Below the pieces are notes generated by a model. That model made no database searches. It was not told the DNA's origin and worked only from the letters and a program-made list of their open reading frames with translations. Shown here in pieces: positions 44,149 to 55,362 of a stretch of DNA of 64,000 nt. The stretch lies in NCBI GenBank assembly GCA_009599575.1, contig VWND01000017.1, forward strand, positions 496,001-560,000, written 5' to 3'. A program made the translations under genes and the position numbers. The stretch comes from Blumeriella jaapii. Taxonomy: Eukaryota > Ascomycota > Leotiomycetes > Helotiales > Drepanopezizaceae. Every line of letters starts with the position of its first letter. The stretch's first letter is position 1.

Positions 44149-47100
44149 ATGGCGAGACCCGCTACCCATATCGAATGGCTTGCGAGGGGGTTTGCAAGAA
44201 CTGCCCACGCAGCTCGCCCGGGCAGGGCGCTGGAGAAGAGAAAGCTGTCTTGCCATGAGAGGGGAGTGCAGACGTCCACGGTACACACCGAACAGCACGT
44301 TCCGCAAACCTCTCCCGTACATATCGACAAGGCCAAAGGGAAGAACAACGCCAAGAGACCGTGGAAACATGACCCCGAGACCTGCTGCGAATTTGCCTGG
44401 AAGCTCGATTCCAACCCTGCTTACCTTCTCGGCCTTATCATCGCAAAGTCCCTGGTCTCGCAGCCCTCGGACTTCGATGCAAAACGCGACGTCAGGCCGG
44501 TCAACCACATCCCAATTGCGATATCGCGTTCTGGCCTTCACGCAGACAAGTACCGAGATCTCATGGCTCGTATTGCTAAGGCCGTGCCTCCGTTCGATCT
44601 TCTGACGAAGCCCCCGCGCATCAAAATCTGGAAAGGAAACCCTGTGTCGTTACGGGACCCATGGTTGGCCGTGATCCCTTCTACGTCACCCATGCAGGAT
44701 TCTCTGCCTGATCTCGGATCAGTGCTCGAAGACCCGACTACAGGCTTGGAACAGAATCAGGTAGGACACGGGTTAACAAAAACTTGGTTTCAAGAAGTCC
44801 AGATTGGGCCAAGGCTTTCCACCGTTGATGATGCGAGAGCCTTGGTGGCTAGAGCTACTGCGGAGTGGGAGCAGAGTGCGAAGAGTGTGGGCCTGAGAGT
44901 GATAGCGCTGTGCGTACGGATTAAGCAACGTCGGAAAGCTACCGATTGGATAGAGTGGCCTTTGGTAGGTGACTCAAATACGAAGAAACATTTGCCAAAC
45001 CGCCTAATGGAGCAGCCGAGGGACGAACACATCACCCCAGGACCGTCACAGGAACTAGATGATTCTATTCTAGCTCATGTGGATACGAGAATTGATGTAT
45101 TGGGTACGGGCCAGGAACGGCCGGGACAACCGTCGGAGCGCGACGAAGAGTCGAAGGTTACGAATCCTCAATTGGAATCTGACGAAGCGGAGAACACTTT
45201 TGCCGTGCTAGCGACAAAGCATGTAACGGAGAGTCCACCGGTCTTAGCAGAGACTCCGTCAACAGTACAAGCGTTGGAGAATGCGGAAGGCGAAATGCAC
45301 ACTCGTGGGCATCTATCGACCAAGGCTCCACGAAATTATCAAGGAGCGGAAGACGGACAAAACGTGAAGACTGAACCGCAGATCGATGATGATCGAAAAA
45401 AAAAAAAATTCTCTGTCCACTTTGCTCAGAACTCCGAGGAGAGCCCAGCAGAGATAGAAAGAATTAGCGCTGATATGGGTATGCCTCATAAACTGGATGT
45501 GTCAACGGAACCCACAGAGGGGGAAGCTGGAAGCTGGCTCGGAGAACTTCTCCCCAAGGGGATGAGTCCGGCAGCGTCTACGTCAAAAATTCCACAACAC
45601 AATGAGCCTGCTCAGTCGGAATCAAGCAATGCTGAAACTACTGCGCCAATTCCGATGGTCGAGTTGGCCAAGCAGAAGAATGAGACAGAGGTGGAGAAGA
45701 TTGAGTTAAAGAAAGCTAAAATCTCGGAGACTCAGCTGGACGGTGTGGTTAATGATAATAATATTCTCGTTGAATATCCTATCGAAAGAGCAAGGGAAGC
45801 GACTCCAGTTGCCTATCAAGAGACTCAAGTCGAGAAGTCTTGTCAGAACTCGAACAGAAAGAAAAGTAAGGATAAGAAAAGGCGTAAGGAGACCGAAGCA
45901 GCGCAGAATGCCCAGCTGGATGATGTGGGGGAAAACGTGGATGTTCAGGAAGCACTTGCGGAGTCAGGCCTCGGAAGGGCAGTCTATGAGGATACAAAAC
46001 AGCCGACTTTGGTGAATGGGCCTGGAAAAGAAGAGAGATCAGCCGATGGTCTTATGAAGCTTTTAAGCAAAAAGAACTCCAAAAATTCAAAGAAAAAGTT
46101 AAAGACGCCTGAGCCTCCCAAGCAGAGGTCGGTTGAGTCTCTCTTAAGCGAAAATCCTAATCAATCGGTACCGACTACCTCTTCACAAATAGATCTCCAA
46201 GATCCAACCGGCGTGGAAGATCCTAGTGCGGTAATCGATACGCTACCTGCTGATCCTTCCCGTTTTCCGAAGCATATACAACGGGCGTCGACCAATGTTT
46301 TAACTCGAAGTATGTTCAGTAGCTCTACCGAGGCAGTGGACAAATCAGCTAGCACGGTAGACAAGTCTCTCCAGTGGTTGCAAAGCTATCCCGAGCAGGA
46401 ATCACTACGGATGGAAAAAAGCGTGCACAAATCATTAGAGCAGGCTGCAAAGTCAGCTAATGCTATGAAAGAGGCCATGCGGCTCTTGGTACTTCCAGTT
46501 GCTACCGCTGGGAAAAAGATTGAAAGGCGGATGTTGCCCCTTCGCGCCGCTTCAGACTCAGCCAAGGGCCGACCATCGACTGCTTTGACGCTCAACGAGC
46601 GGTCTAAATCAACTCAGCTGGTGATATCGGCTGGGAATGCCATGCCAGTGCCATTCTTGGAATGGGATCCGGTGTTGAAAGATTGCGTACTGGTCAAGGG
46701 CCATATGCAAGAATTGTCAGAGAAAGCCGTTGCCGAGATCGAAAAAGCCCAGGAGACTATAAGGGCAACGCTCGAATCTATGCCTGTAATCAGCGAGTCC
46801 AAAGAAGAGCCTGCATCGGTCGGAACGATTCAACTTATAAGCTGGGATGGCGTGCAAGGTAAATTTGTCAGGTCACAGGCCATGTTCAACGGAGCGATTT
46901 CTACCTTACCCCTACTCCACCAAATAGTCAGAAAAACGGTTTCCAAACTCAATGCTGGGCTTCCAAGCAGGATACCTAGCACAGAGGGGCAGACGCGGTC
47001 TCCTAGCGACGATGAGACTTCTGTGCCGTTACAGGAGATGCAGAGACTAAAAGCGAAACTAGAAGCTAGCGAGTCCCGGGTAAAACAACTGGAGCAAGCG

Positions 47101-49065
47101 GCTTCATCTCCATACGTCCGGGACCTCATAAGCAACGAAGTGGCTTTGTCGTTAAAAAGGATCGAAGAACTGACAGCGAAGCTAGAAGCTAGCCAGACCC
47201 GTGTCGAAGAACTTAGAGAAGCTTCGTTATCAACAAAGCTCGAAGGGCTGGAAGCGAAGCTAGAAGCTAATGAGGCTCGTGTAAAAGAATTGAAAGAGAT
47301 CGTTTCGCTTCCACACGTCCCAGACCAAGATGGTAAGGCTACGTTGCGCAATACCAGCGATGAGCATGAAAACGATGCTGCAGGATTTGACCATCGTGTT
47401 GAACACAAAGACGAAGCTCTGATCAAACCTGACTTGCAGGCTTCAAGTTCGATAAGGTCAGCCCGCGCAGATACGGAGCGCAATGCTGAAGATCAACAAA
47501 CTCTACCGAACACACTCTTTACACAACGAGATGTCGGATCTGGTCCAACTGCCGATTTGCCCAGTGAAGACCTCGTCAATCGTTTCGAAGAATCTCTAAT
47601 AGAGATCTCCCAGTACAAAGACTATGTTCCAAAGATCACATTTGTGGAAGCCAGCTTTCTGAGCAACGTCATGGAAGACTTCATAAAGCGAGCAATACTG
47701 GCTCGAAGATTAGCTCGAAAATTAAGCCGGCGGGCGGAGGTGCGGTCGCATCCGAATCTGCAATCCATGGTGTCAAAGGATGAAGCGCGAGAACTTCACT
47801 TCTTGACGCGTTCTCTTGAGCGTCGTGGCGGGGATCCTTTCGAGCCGCCTGATGAACCTGAGAGGGGCGCCTTTGCCATGCATTACCGTTACAATGCTAA
47901 CATGGGGGGATTTGTTCCACGAGAGAAGCTGCTAGACGAGAATCTGCGCGCTGCTGATACGGAAAGCAACTCGGCAAGCAACCACCATGATTCTGACGAA
48001 CGCGCCGTCCAGCATGTCAACGAAGCCTACCGTAACAGTAGCTTAGGGGAGGAGTCAATCCAAGGCGTTGATAATAGCAAGAATGCCCGTAAGTGGGCAG
48101 GCTTGCTCAAGGAGATCGACAAGCAGGTTTCTGATTTCCCCAACAAGTCTACTGATGAGATTTTCGAGGATCTCAAGAGTCCGGTTGCGCATCCGGCCAG
48201 TGCCATATTTGAGAAAACCGTCAGGCGTATCGATCCTGAAGAAAGGGCGGAACGTCGGCAGAAGTATGCTAGGGGTATGGAGGCTTCGCGGGGAGTGGGT
48301 TCTAGGCAGGAAGATCACGCAGGCAATAAAGACAGAGATAAGATCGCTGCGTTCATCGACAAGGGTCCCAAGAGAAATGTTGCTGCATCGATGGAGTCAG
48401 CGTTGAAACAAGAACATGGTAACGCGTGGCAGCAAACGAAGGATCGACCCCAGAACCGGAATGAGAACTCCTTTCGCAACAGTGGGGTTGTTCAGTCCTC
48501 GCCTGGGCAGGTTTCTGATCGGTGGACTGTAAACGTGCAGTCTGACTTCCAAAACGTGCAACACTCTGTCAGCGGCGGCTTTAGACGGTGGACGCCACCC
48601 CAGAACGAGGAGGATACTATAGCGCTGGACCCAGTCACGGAGGCGTCGGAGGAAAAGAAGACAGAGCGGGAGGAGGAAAAGAAAAGAGCGCGGGAGGATA
48701 AGAAGACAGCGAAGGAGGAGAAGAAGAAAATGCAGGAGGAGAAGAGACGAGAGAGAAAGAAGGAGAGGGTGAAGCGGAAGCAGGAATTGGCGATCGAGAG
48801 ATTGAATGACAAACCAGGGAGGGAACTGGGGAGGTACGAGAAGAAGATGAAGTTGCTGTTGAAGAAAGAGAAGAGGTTGGCGAAGAGCTTGGTTAAGCAG
48901 GAGTTGTGGATGAAGAAGAAGACTGAGGAGATTAGGAAGAGGAAGGGTTGGGAGGAGGGGGGAACGGAGAGGACAGAGAATATGCACGTGCAGACCGAGA
49001 AGGAATTGGCATTGGCTAAAGGTCTAAGACGGGAGAAGTTGCCTATAAGCTATGCACGAATTTAG
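44149..49065 (+). CDS. Very large intronless orphan protein, coiled-coil and Lys/Glu-rich C-terminus
   Basis: An uninterrupted frame of 1,638 codons. The first ATG is at 44,149; a TTG one codon upstream is not a plausible start. The N-terminus MARPATHIEWLARGFARTAHAARPGRAL is basic and could be a mitochondrial presequence. Residues about 70-270 form the only globular-looking part, with CCEFAWKLDSNPAYLLGLIIAKSL, HIPIAISR, PPFDLLTKPPRIKIW, PWLAVIPS and IGPRLSTVDDARALVARATAEW. Its order loosely resembles a 2H-phosphoesterase (2'-5' RNA ligase-like) fold without intact HxT motifs. Residues 270-960 look disordered and acidic. Residues 960-1,065 hold three copies of an LxAKLEAxxxRVxxL coiled-coil unit. 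Residues about 1,498-1,604 are almost wholly Lys/Glu/Arg. A 13-base A run (45,396-45,408) lies inside the frame. The family is not known to me. Confidence 0.75.
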   Translation: MARPATHIEWLARGFARTAHAARPGRALEKRKLSCHERGVQTSTVHTEQHVPQTSPVHIDKAKGKNNAKRPWKHDPETCCEFAWKLDSNPAYLLGLIIAKSLVSQPSDFDAKRDVRPVNHIPIAISRSGLHADKYRDLMARIAKAVPPFDLLTKPPRIKIWKGNPVSLRDPWLAVIPSTSPMQDSLPDLGSVLEDPTTGLEQNQVGHGLTKTWFQEVQIGPRLSTVDDARALVARATAEWEQSAKSVGLRVIALCVRIKQRRKATDWIEWPLVGDSNTKKHLPNRLMEQPRDEHITPGPSQELDDSILAHVDTRIDVLGTGQERPGQPSERDEESKVTNPQLESDEAENTFAVLATKHVTESPPVLAETPSTVQALENAEGEMHTRGHLSTKAPRNYQGAEDGQNVKTEPQIDDDRKKKKFSVHFAQNSEESPAEIERISADMGMPHKLDVSTEPTEGEAGSWLGELLPKGMSPAASTSKIPQHNEPAQSESSNAETTAPIPMVELAKQKNETEVEKIELKKAKISETQLDGVVNDNNILVEYPIERAREATPVAYQETQVEKSCQNSNRKKSKDKKRRKETEAAQNAQLDDVGENVDVQEALAESGLGRAVYEDTKQPTLVNGPGKEERSADGLMKLLSKKNSKNSKKKLKTPEPPKQRSVESLLSENPNQSVPTTSSQIDLQDPTGVEDPSAVIDTLPADPSRFPKHIQRASTNVLTRSMFSSSTEAVDKSASTVDKSLQWLQSYPEQESLRMEKSVHKSLEQAAKSANAMKEAMRLLVLPVATAGKKIERRMLPLRAASDSAKGRPSTALTLNERSKSTQLVISAGNAMPVPFLEWDPVLKDCVLVKGHMQELSEKAVAEIEKAQETIRATLESMPVISESKEEPASVGTIQLISWDGVQGKFVRSQAMFNGAISTLPLLHQIVRKTVSKLNAGLPSRIPSTEGQTRSPSDDETSVPLQEMQRLKAKLEASESRVKQLEQAASSPYVRDLISNEVALSLKRIEELTAKLEASQTRVEELREASLSTKLEGLEAKLEANEARVKELKEIVSLPHVPDQDGKATLRNTSDEHENDAAGFDHRVEHKDEALIKPDLQASSSIRSARADTERNAEDQQTLPNTLFTQRDVGSGPTADLPSEDLVNRFEESLIEISQYKDYVPKITFVEASFLSNVMEDFIKRAILARRLARKLSRRAEVRSHPNLQSMVSKDEARELHFLTRSLERRGGDPFEPPDEPERGAFAMHYRYNANMGGFVPREKLLDENLRAADTESNSASNHHDSDERAVQHVNEAYRNSSLGEESIQGVDNSKNARKWAGLLKEIDKQVSDFPNKSTDEIFEDLKSPVAHPASAIFEKTVRRIDPEERAERRQKYARGMEASRGVGSRQEDHAGNKDRDKIAAFIDKGPKRNVAASMESALKQEHGNAWQQTKDRPQNRNENSFRNSGVVQSSPGQVSDRWTVNVQSDFQNVQHSVSGGFRRWTPPQNEEDTIALDPVTEASEEKKTEREEEKKRAREDKKTAKEEKKKMQEEKRRERKKERVKRKQELAIERLNDKPGRELGRYEKKMKLLLKKEKRLAKSLVKQELWMKKKTEEIRKRKGWEEGGTERTENMHVQTEKELALAKGLRREKLPISYARI

Positions 49066-49723
49066 GTAGTGTAGAGTTAAGCGAAGCGAGTCTGTTTTCA
49101 GGGGCGGGGGATCAATGATGATTGTTGTAGAATTACTTTGTTTCGTGTCGTCTTTTGTAGGCATGTATGTTGTATAGATAGATGGGTGGTTGGTTGGAAG
49201 GAAGGGAAAATCCCAGAACTGTATACCTAGTGGAATGGAATCGATTCTCCAATCTACACCAGCTGCTCTTTTTATACATGAGAATGTATGTGTATTGGCC
49301 TGCTGTCTGTCTGGTTAAGCCAACTTGAGCAAAGGTACTAGGTAAGATAAATAACCTTTACAGTATACGTAAGATGAGTAAAGTAGAGCCTTTCGAGGAG
49401 CTCGGGTTGGGCTGTTTCCTTTCTATCTAACCCCCACCTATCAGGCTAGGATTCGCCTATGTAGGTTGGGCGATTTTAAAGAAAAAGAAAACGTATCGTA
49501 GAGGCGAGGTGGAGAGGACTAGAGAAGAAGGGGATGGGACATGATGCTTCAGAGGGTAGGTAGGCAGAACAGTACGCGCTCACTCACCCTCGTACCAAGG
49601 GTGTTATATCATACACAGCTACGCTTGCTTTGGCCAATACAGCGGAGAGTTAATCACCAGCTCCAGTTTCCCCATTTCCTTCACGTCTCATCCCGTCCCG
49701 CCCTTCCGTCAAGATTACAGGCC
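49066..49723. other. Intergenic region between the 3' ends of two convergent genes
   Basis: No gene is seen; presumably the 3' untranslated regions of the large orphan gene and PHB2. Confidence 0.55.
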
Positions 49724-50807
49724 CTACTTCCCCTTCTTATCCTCATACCCCTCTGTCACATTCAATCCCAGGCCCTCCGAGTCAAGATACACCTTGTTAC
49801 GGCCCCCGGCTTCCTGCAGGATCTGCGCGATGGCCCGCGCGTTCTCGATGCGCTTCAGGTCGACGTAGGAGCGCGACTTCTTGATGGCGTCTCCAATGAG
49901 CTCGGCTGAGCGAGCTTCTCCCTGTGCGCGCACCACCATGGCCTGCTTCTCCTGGCGGGCCTTGTCAACAACAAAGGCGGCGCGCTGGGCTTCTTGCTGA
50001 GCGACTTGCTTGGCTTCGACGGCGGCCGTAAACTCGGGGGAGAAGGCGAGGTGCTGCAGAACAACGGTCAGCGATTGAAATCCAGGACCAAGGTTCAAAC
50101 GCGTGGGTGGGATTAAAGAGGGATACATACCGTCAGCGAAACATCATCAAGCATGATATCGAATCGTGCAGCACGCTTGCTCAGGTTGTCCCTTACTAAC
50201 CTCGCCACATTCTCACGCTGCGTGATCAGCTGGCTTGCGTTGAACTGCGCAACCACGCTCTTCAACACCTCGTTCACGATCGACGGCAGCACGCGCTCAT
50301 CGTAGTCGGTGCCGAGCGTGCGGTATATTTGAGGCAGGGCGTCGACTCGCGGGCGGGACAGCACACGGCATGTGATGTTGACCATTTGCAGGTCCTTGGT
50401 GCCGGTCAGGGAGGCAACATTGCGGGGTTTGGCGCGGACATCGTAGTCTATGGGGGTTTCGAACCAGGGGATCTTAAAATGGGTTCCTGAAAAGATATTT
50501 AGCTCGTTGCCTCTGATGGTGTGGAAAGCTACTGGGGCTGGGGTGTTGCTGAAATTGGGGGCAGAAGAACGTACGTACCTTCGCTGTAGATCTGCTTGCT
50601 CACTCCGCCTATTCTCGTGTACTTGATAGCTCTGTGACCTCCGTCGACGTTGAACAACGCGTTGCCGGCGAGAAGGGAACCTCCTCCTAGCAAGGCGAGC
50701 GCTACAGCAGCGCCGCCCATTCCCTTGGGAGATGGCCCTCCACCCTGTCCGGCCTGGCGGGCCATTCTCTGCATCCTCGCAAAGACTTCCTGCGGTGAGT
50801 TCGACAT
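49724..50807 (-). CDS. PHB2: Prohibitin-2
   Basis: Prohibitin-2 forms ring complexes with prohibitin-1 in the mitochondrial inner membrane, where it scaffolds proteases and protects respiratory subunits. Three exons: 50,807-50,579, 50,486-50,131 and 50,053-49,724; introns of 92 and 77 nt. The product is 304 aa, close to the family's 310. The start MSNSPQEVFARMQRM is followed by a Gly/Ala-rich membrane anchor (GAAVALALLGGGSLLAG, about residues 31-47). The SPFH domain carries NVDGGHRAIKYTRIGG, EGTHFKIPWFETPIDYDVRA and LQMVNITCRVLSRP, then LPQIYRTLGTDYDERVLPSI. The C-terminal coiled coil has FTAAVEAKQVAQQEAQRAAFVV and the tail YLDSEGLGLNVTEGYEDKKGK-like text. All family landmarks are present. 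CstF-64 diverges from a shared roughly 500-bp upstream region. Confidence 0.96.
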
Positions 50808-51303
50808 GGCGACGGCTTTGAGAAGATGTGTCGGACGGCGAGGTTGTTGATGGATGAAATACAGAGCCCCAACACAAAAAAGTCCCAGAGGTCCCTGGCA
50901 CGTCCGAAAGCTTGCTAGTGCATTTCGATCGGCGCTAACGAGTGCGGAGGTTAGCGCCAATACCAACTTCAACCTTTGAGCCGCATGGAGAAACATTTCA
51001 ACATCGCACCCACAACACCACACGACACCAACACAAAACAACACGGAGCGGGCTGACGTTGCAAACACACTTGGAGCTGGGGCAGACGAGTACAAGGGAG
51101 AAAAGCAGTAGAGTAGCCAGAAACACTTGTCCAAGACTTCTGTGCCATTCGTTCCATCTGTCCCCCGCCAACCACTACTTGAAGAAGGTGAACAAGTGAT
51201 TCACATTCCTGAAGACTTGAACCTCGCTGTCGCAGAGGCTGTTCGTGATCTTGCTCCCATCCATCTCTTTGCTGCAGTTCAAGCGCACTCCAGCTAGCCC
51301 AAG
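50808..51303. promoter_or_regulatory. Shared upstream region of PHB2 and the CstF-64 gene
   Basis: The start codons of two divergent genes are 496 bp apart, so both core promoters must lie here or overlap the genes. I see no clear TATA box. Confidence 0.6.
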
Positions 51304-52455
51304 ATGTCGAAACCGCCCTCCAAGTCGGTTTTTGTGGGAAATATCCCTTATGGTAAGTCAACATGCGCAGAGATTGCTGGACGAGAGGACTGACAGTGCA
51401 TGTATAGGCCTCACAGAAGAGCAGATTATCCGGATATTCAGCACAGCAGGCAAGGTTCTGAACTTCCGACTCGTGTACGATCGAGAGACCGGGCGGCCAA
51501 AAGGCTTCGGTTTCGTCGAGTTCCCAGATTCAGGTCCGTAGCTTTCTTGCCTTCACCGAATCAGGAGCGCAATCGTGTGACTGACTTTTCGCGCTCTGAA
51601 AGATTCCGCCGCCTCAGCAGTCCGCAATCTCAATGACTACGAAATCATGAACCGGAAGTTACGCGTCGATTTTTCCAACGACGGAGACAGCAACGACGAC
51701 AATGTACGCCCCTTCTCTACCACACATCAAAGCCTTTGCTAATACCCTTACAGTCCGCGCCCTTGAACTACCAACACCAATCCTCTGCAATGCCTATCGC
51801 CATGCCTTCAAACGGTTACGCCGCACCTACTCCAGTCGACGCTCCACGCGCAGCAGGCTCCTCAATCCCACCCCTCCCCCTCGGCGTCGAGCTTCCCCCA
51901 GGACTGACGTGCCCTGACGCTATCTCACGCACGCTCAACACGCTCCCTCCAGCACAACTCCTCGACGTCCTCTCGCAGATGAAAACCCTCGCCACGACCG
52001 ACGCCGCGCGCGCCACCGACCTCCTGCACCAAGCGCCCCAGCTCTCCTACGCCATCTTCCAAGCCCTCCTCCTCATGGGCCTCGTCTCGACCGAAGCCCT
52101 CGCCTCCGTCGTCGAGCAAGCGTCCGCGGCGCCGCCCATGCAATCCCAGCAGTACGCCCCGCCTCCTGGCAACTACCCCCCTGGTTTCCCCCCGCCTCCA
52201 CCACACATGAGTGGCCAGCTGGGCATGCCGATGGGAACGCCACCTGTGCACGCGCAACCATACCCGCCGCCTCCTCCCCCTGCTCAGGCGCCGCCGAGAG
52301 TGCAGCAGCAGCCGCCGCCTGCGCAGCAACAAGCCTTGCCGAATACGGAGGATTTGATGAGACAGGTTATGGAGATGCCGCAGAGCATGGTGGATCAGTT
52401 GGCACCGGCGGAGAGGGCGCAGATTATGGCTTTGAGGGCGCAATTTGGACGATAG
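51304..52455 (+). CDS. Cleavage stimulation factor subunit 2 (CstF-64 / Rna15-like)
   Basis: This protein binds the U/GU-rich element downstream of poly(A) sites and helps direct pre-mRNA 3' cleavage. Four exons: 51,304-51,352, 51,408-51,533, 51,603-51,703 and 51,754-52,455; introns of 55, 69 and 50 nt. The product is 325 aa. An N-terminal RRM (about residues 8-86) has RNP2 VFVGNI and RNP1 KGFGFVEF, followed by YEIMNRKLRVDFSND. A hinge domain contains ISRTLNTLPPAQLLDVLSQMK and LSYAIFQALLLMGLV, where CstF-77/Rna14 and symplekin bind. A Pro/Gln/Met-rich linker leads to the conserved C-terminal three-helix domain (LMRQVMEMPQSMVDQLAPAER) that binds Pcf11. All parts are present. Confidence 0.93.
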
Positions 52456-55362
52456 AAAGGCGCTGGGGAAAAGAAAATGTCACGGCGTGAGAGGGGCTAT
52501 GCGTGGAAATCTTTCTGCACGTGGATGACGGAATTGAACCGGCGTTTTCTTTTGGAATTGATCTGAGGATATTCATGCATGGTCGGGTGGTGAATACGCC
52601 TAGCTCTAGAAAGGAAAAACTGCATTTTTGAACTTCGAAGACGGGTCCGACTTCGAGGCTCGGAAGGCCTCACACCAATGAACGTACTCTTCAAAAACCA
52701 CATGAACGCCAATTTCCTATCTACCTAGTAGTCTCTTCGCACGTCACGAGGGTTTGCTCCTTTCCGCTCCTTACTTCGTCACTCAGAACAGGTACTGTAC
52801 TGTAGGTTCCACATGTGAAGTATACAGCTTCGGTCTTCGGCATTTCTAACCTGCTCTATTCCTCCCCCTAGCTATCCATCACCTCCTGCTTCGATACCTA
52901 CCTACTGTATGTTCCCAAGCCCCCTTCCTCCCTCCTGGTTTGCACGCTCCGCGCAGCGCCGGACGGCCGCCTCAGAAGCGTCCTCCTCTCGCACGCATCT
53001 TCCTCGCGCACTCGTAGCACGTCTAAAGCCGAGAAGGGGGGTCGATGAACGCCGATTCCACGTACAGGCCAGCGGTGTTTTAGCCGTTCGTTGGAGGCGC
53101 GTTAGCGTGGTTCTGTCTGTCGTTTGCTCGGTTTGTTGTCTCTGGATGGACAGTACTGTATTACAATACATATTGTGTATATATATATATTGTATGTACA
53201 GTAAGGTACCTTAAGGTATATACAGTGTAATGCATCAGACCGCGGATTTTCACGACCGCGTCACCTTCCCTGTGAAATACTCGACATCCTAAAACCAATC
53301 GAGCCGTCATCAGAACAACGCCCTTTTTTCTCGGTTTCATTCACGAGCATGGTAGATTCGGAACGTGTTATTCGCCGTGCGCAAAAACACCTAGCGTCGT
53401 TGCTGAAAAGGCTTTTGTAGATGCCTGCCAAGCTTGTTATTGTCACGCCCGGGTTGGGCTTGTGATAATTGATGGGTTTTCGTGCGATTTAGTTCGGAGC
53501 GAATTGGGAAAAGCTGGAGCGAAATTGAAATCGAGTTTGCAAGCTGCCTGCGTATGGCTGACTGTTTGGACGATGAAGTGTTGTGGACTTCTGATTATCG
53601 ATGGAAAATAGGAATGAGAGCTATTGTTGGGCAGACCGGTGGTGATGTACCAAATAACAAAGCAATTTATGAAAAAAATTTGCTTTTAATTTTGTGATAG
53701 AAATTTCTAGATTTTCACGATTTTAATATTTTGAGAACCGTTCAATTTGATATGTAGTAAATTGTCCATTCAACAAATGATTGAATAAGAATTATAGAGG
53801 GCTCGTTTAATTACTGGTGTTTACTTATGCATTATAAGTTGGCTACCTAGGTAGTACTGTACAGTATGTACGTATGCATGCATGTACCTTATATATATAG
53901 GTATCAGATACATACACGACTGATATGTACATACGGTAGGTACACACAGTAGCCGAGTGGAAAAAAAAGTAATAATAAATGGAAAATTAAACGGTGGAGA
54001 TGCATCTGCTATATGGACGCTCCGATTTTGTTCTATTCTTTTTTTTTTTATACTAAGAGGGAGGGTGAAAAACAATGGTCTATTTTTCACGCGTACGTAT
54101 ACTCCTAGTAAGGGGTGGTAAACAAACGAAAGAAAGGATTAAAAAGCGTTGATATTAAAGAATATTATCATCAAGTTGTACTGTCCTGTAAAAGGGTGGT
54201 GAGTGGGATGGAAGTGGTACCTTTATGTACCTTACCTACGTGTTATAGGAAGAAGTTGTAGTCAAAAACGCTTTAATCTTCCTGCCCCGAGGGCGGCTTA
54301 TCTACCTGTACCCAGTTATCAAGGGTCTATCTAATACTAGGTACCTATAGAAGGTGCGAGCCTTCAGATACGGATAACGATGTTGATGATTTGCTGTCAT
54401 CTCGTCATAGTGTTCCTTCCACTGCGTTAGACGGATACTTGATGTGTACCTAGTATTTATGTAACAGTGTGTGTGTGTATTGTAAAGTGAAGTATTACAA
54501 CGTACCGTACCTACTGCAGGATGAAATCAAGGGGGGGGGGAAGAACCAAGCATCACAAACGCATAAAAGGTGGCGGCGGCGGGCAATGCGTTGTTCAGAC
54601 GATATGTGAACAAGGAGTGGAAACTACTGTACTGTACTGTACTGTACCTTTCACCTATGTATGTATTTGTGTACCATTATCACAATCTTCTATCCGAGCG
54701 CGTGCCATTAAATCTTTACATAGGTACATACAGCAAATACATCATTCATACATAGGTAGACATATACACAAATACATACATATATAAATACATACAAAAT
54801 AGTCATCGACCTAGCTAGTACTACGCTACACGACACAGTCAGACATCGACCCACCCATCCACCTACCCACCATTATCATGACAGCTAGCTACAGTCTGAG
54901 CCAGACCTCAAACCCCCCACCTCCTATGCCACCCAACCTGAAAGAATGCGCGGGAGGAGGCGGGGGCGGGGGAGGGGGGGAACCAAATGATGACCGTGTG
55001 TCAGCGAGCAGTTCCTCAAGGTAAGTGGGTATACATGTACTGTACAGTACCTAGGTAGGTAATGAGATGCTGAGTCGGTAAATAACCAAAATTCCTCAAC
55101 AAACCACCCTCTTCTCGGTTCGTGTTTTCTCCCCCACCTGGAAGGCTCATGTAGTAGAGCCAGGATCCCAGAAGCAAGATCGAGATCTTGGTCGGCGTTG
55201 GATGTGTTTCTTTCTCGGGTTTGGTGGAGGTGATGATGGGTTGTGGAACGAACTGCTGAGCTGGGAGGAGGCGGGGAAATCGGGGAACCGGAAAAGAAAA
55301 TGGCCTATGTACATCTCGATGTGGATCGATCACTCGACATTCGAGAGCAGCGTCTCCCTCCT
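52456..55362. other. Intergenic region, no gene seen
   Basis: A 2.9-kb interval with TACTGTAC words, an A+T-richer part at about 53,470-54,180 and GGGGG tracts near 54,531 and 54,960. Frames are short and without domains. The right end probably includes the 3' untranslated region of the DPP5 gene. Confidence 0.5.

Noticed and set aside
48397..48987. 196-codon Leu-rich minus-strand frame
   Set aside because: Antisense of the Lys/Glu-rich tail of the large orphan; AAG/GAG codons read as Leu in reverse.
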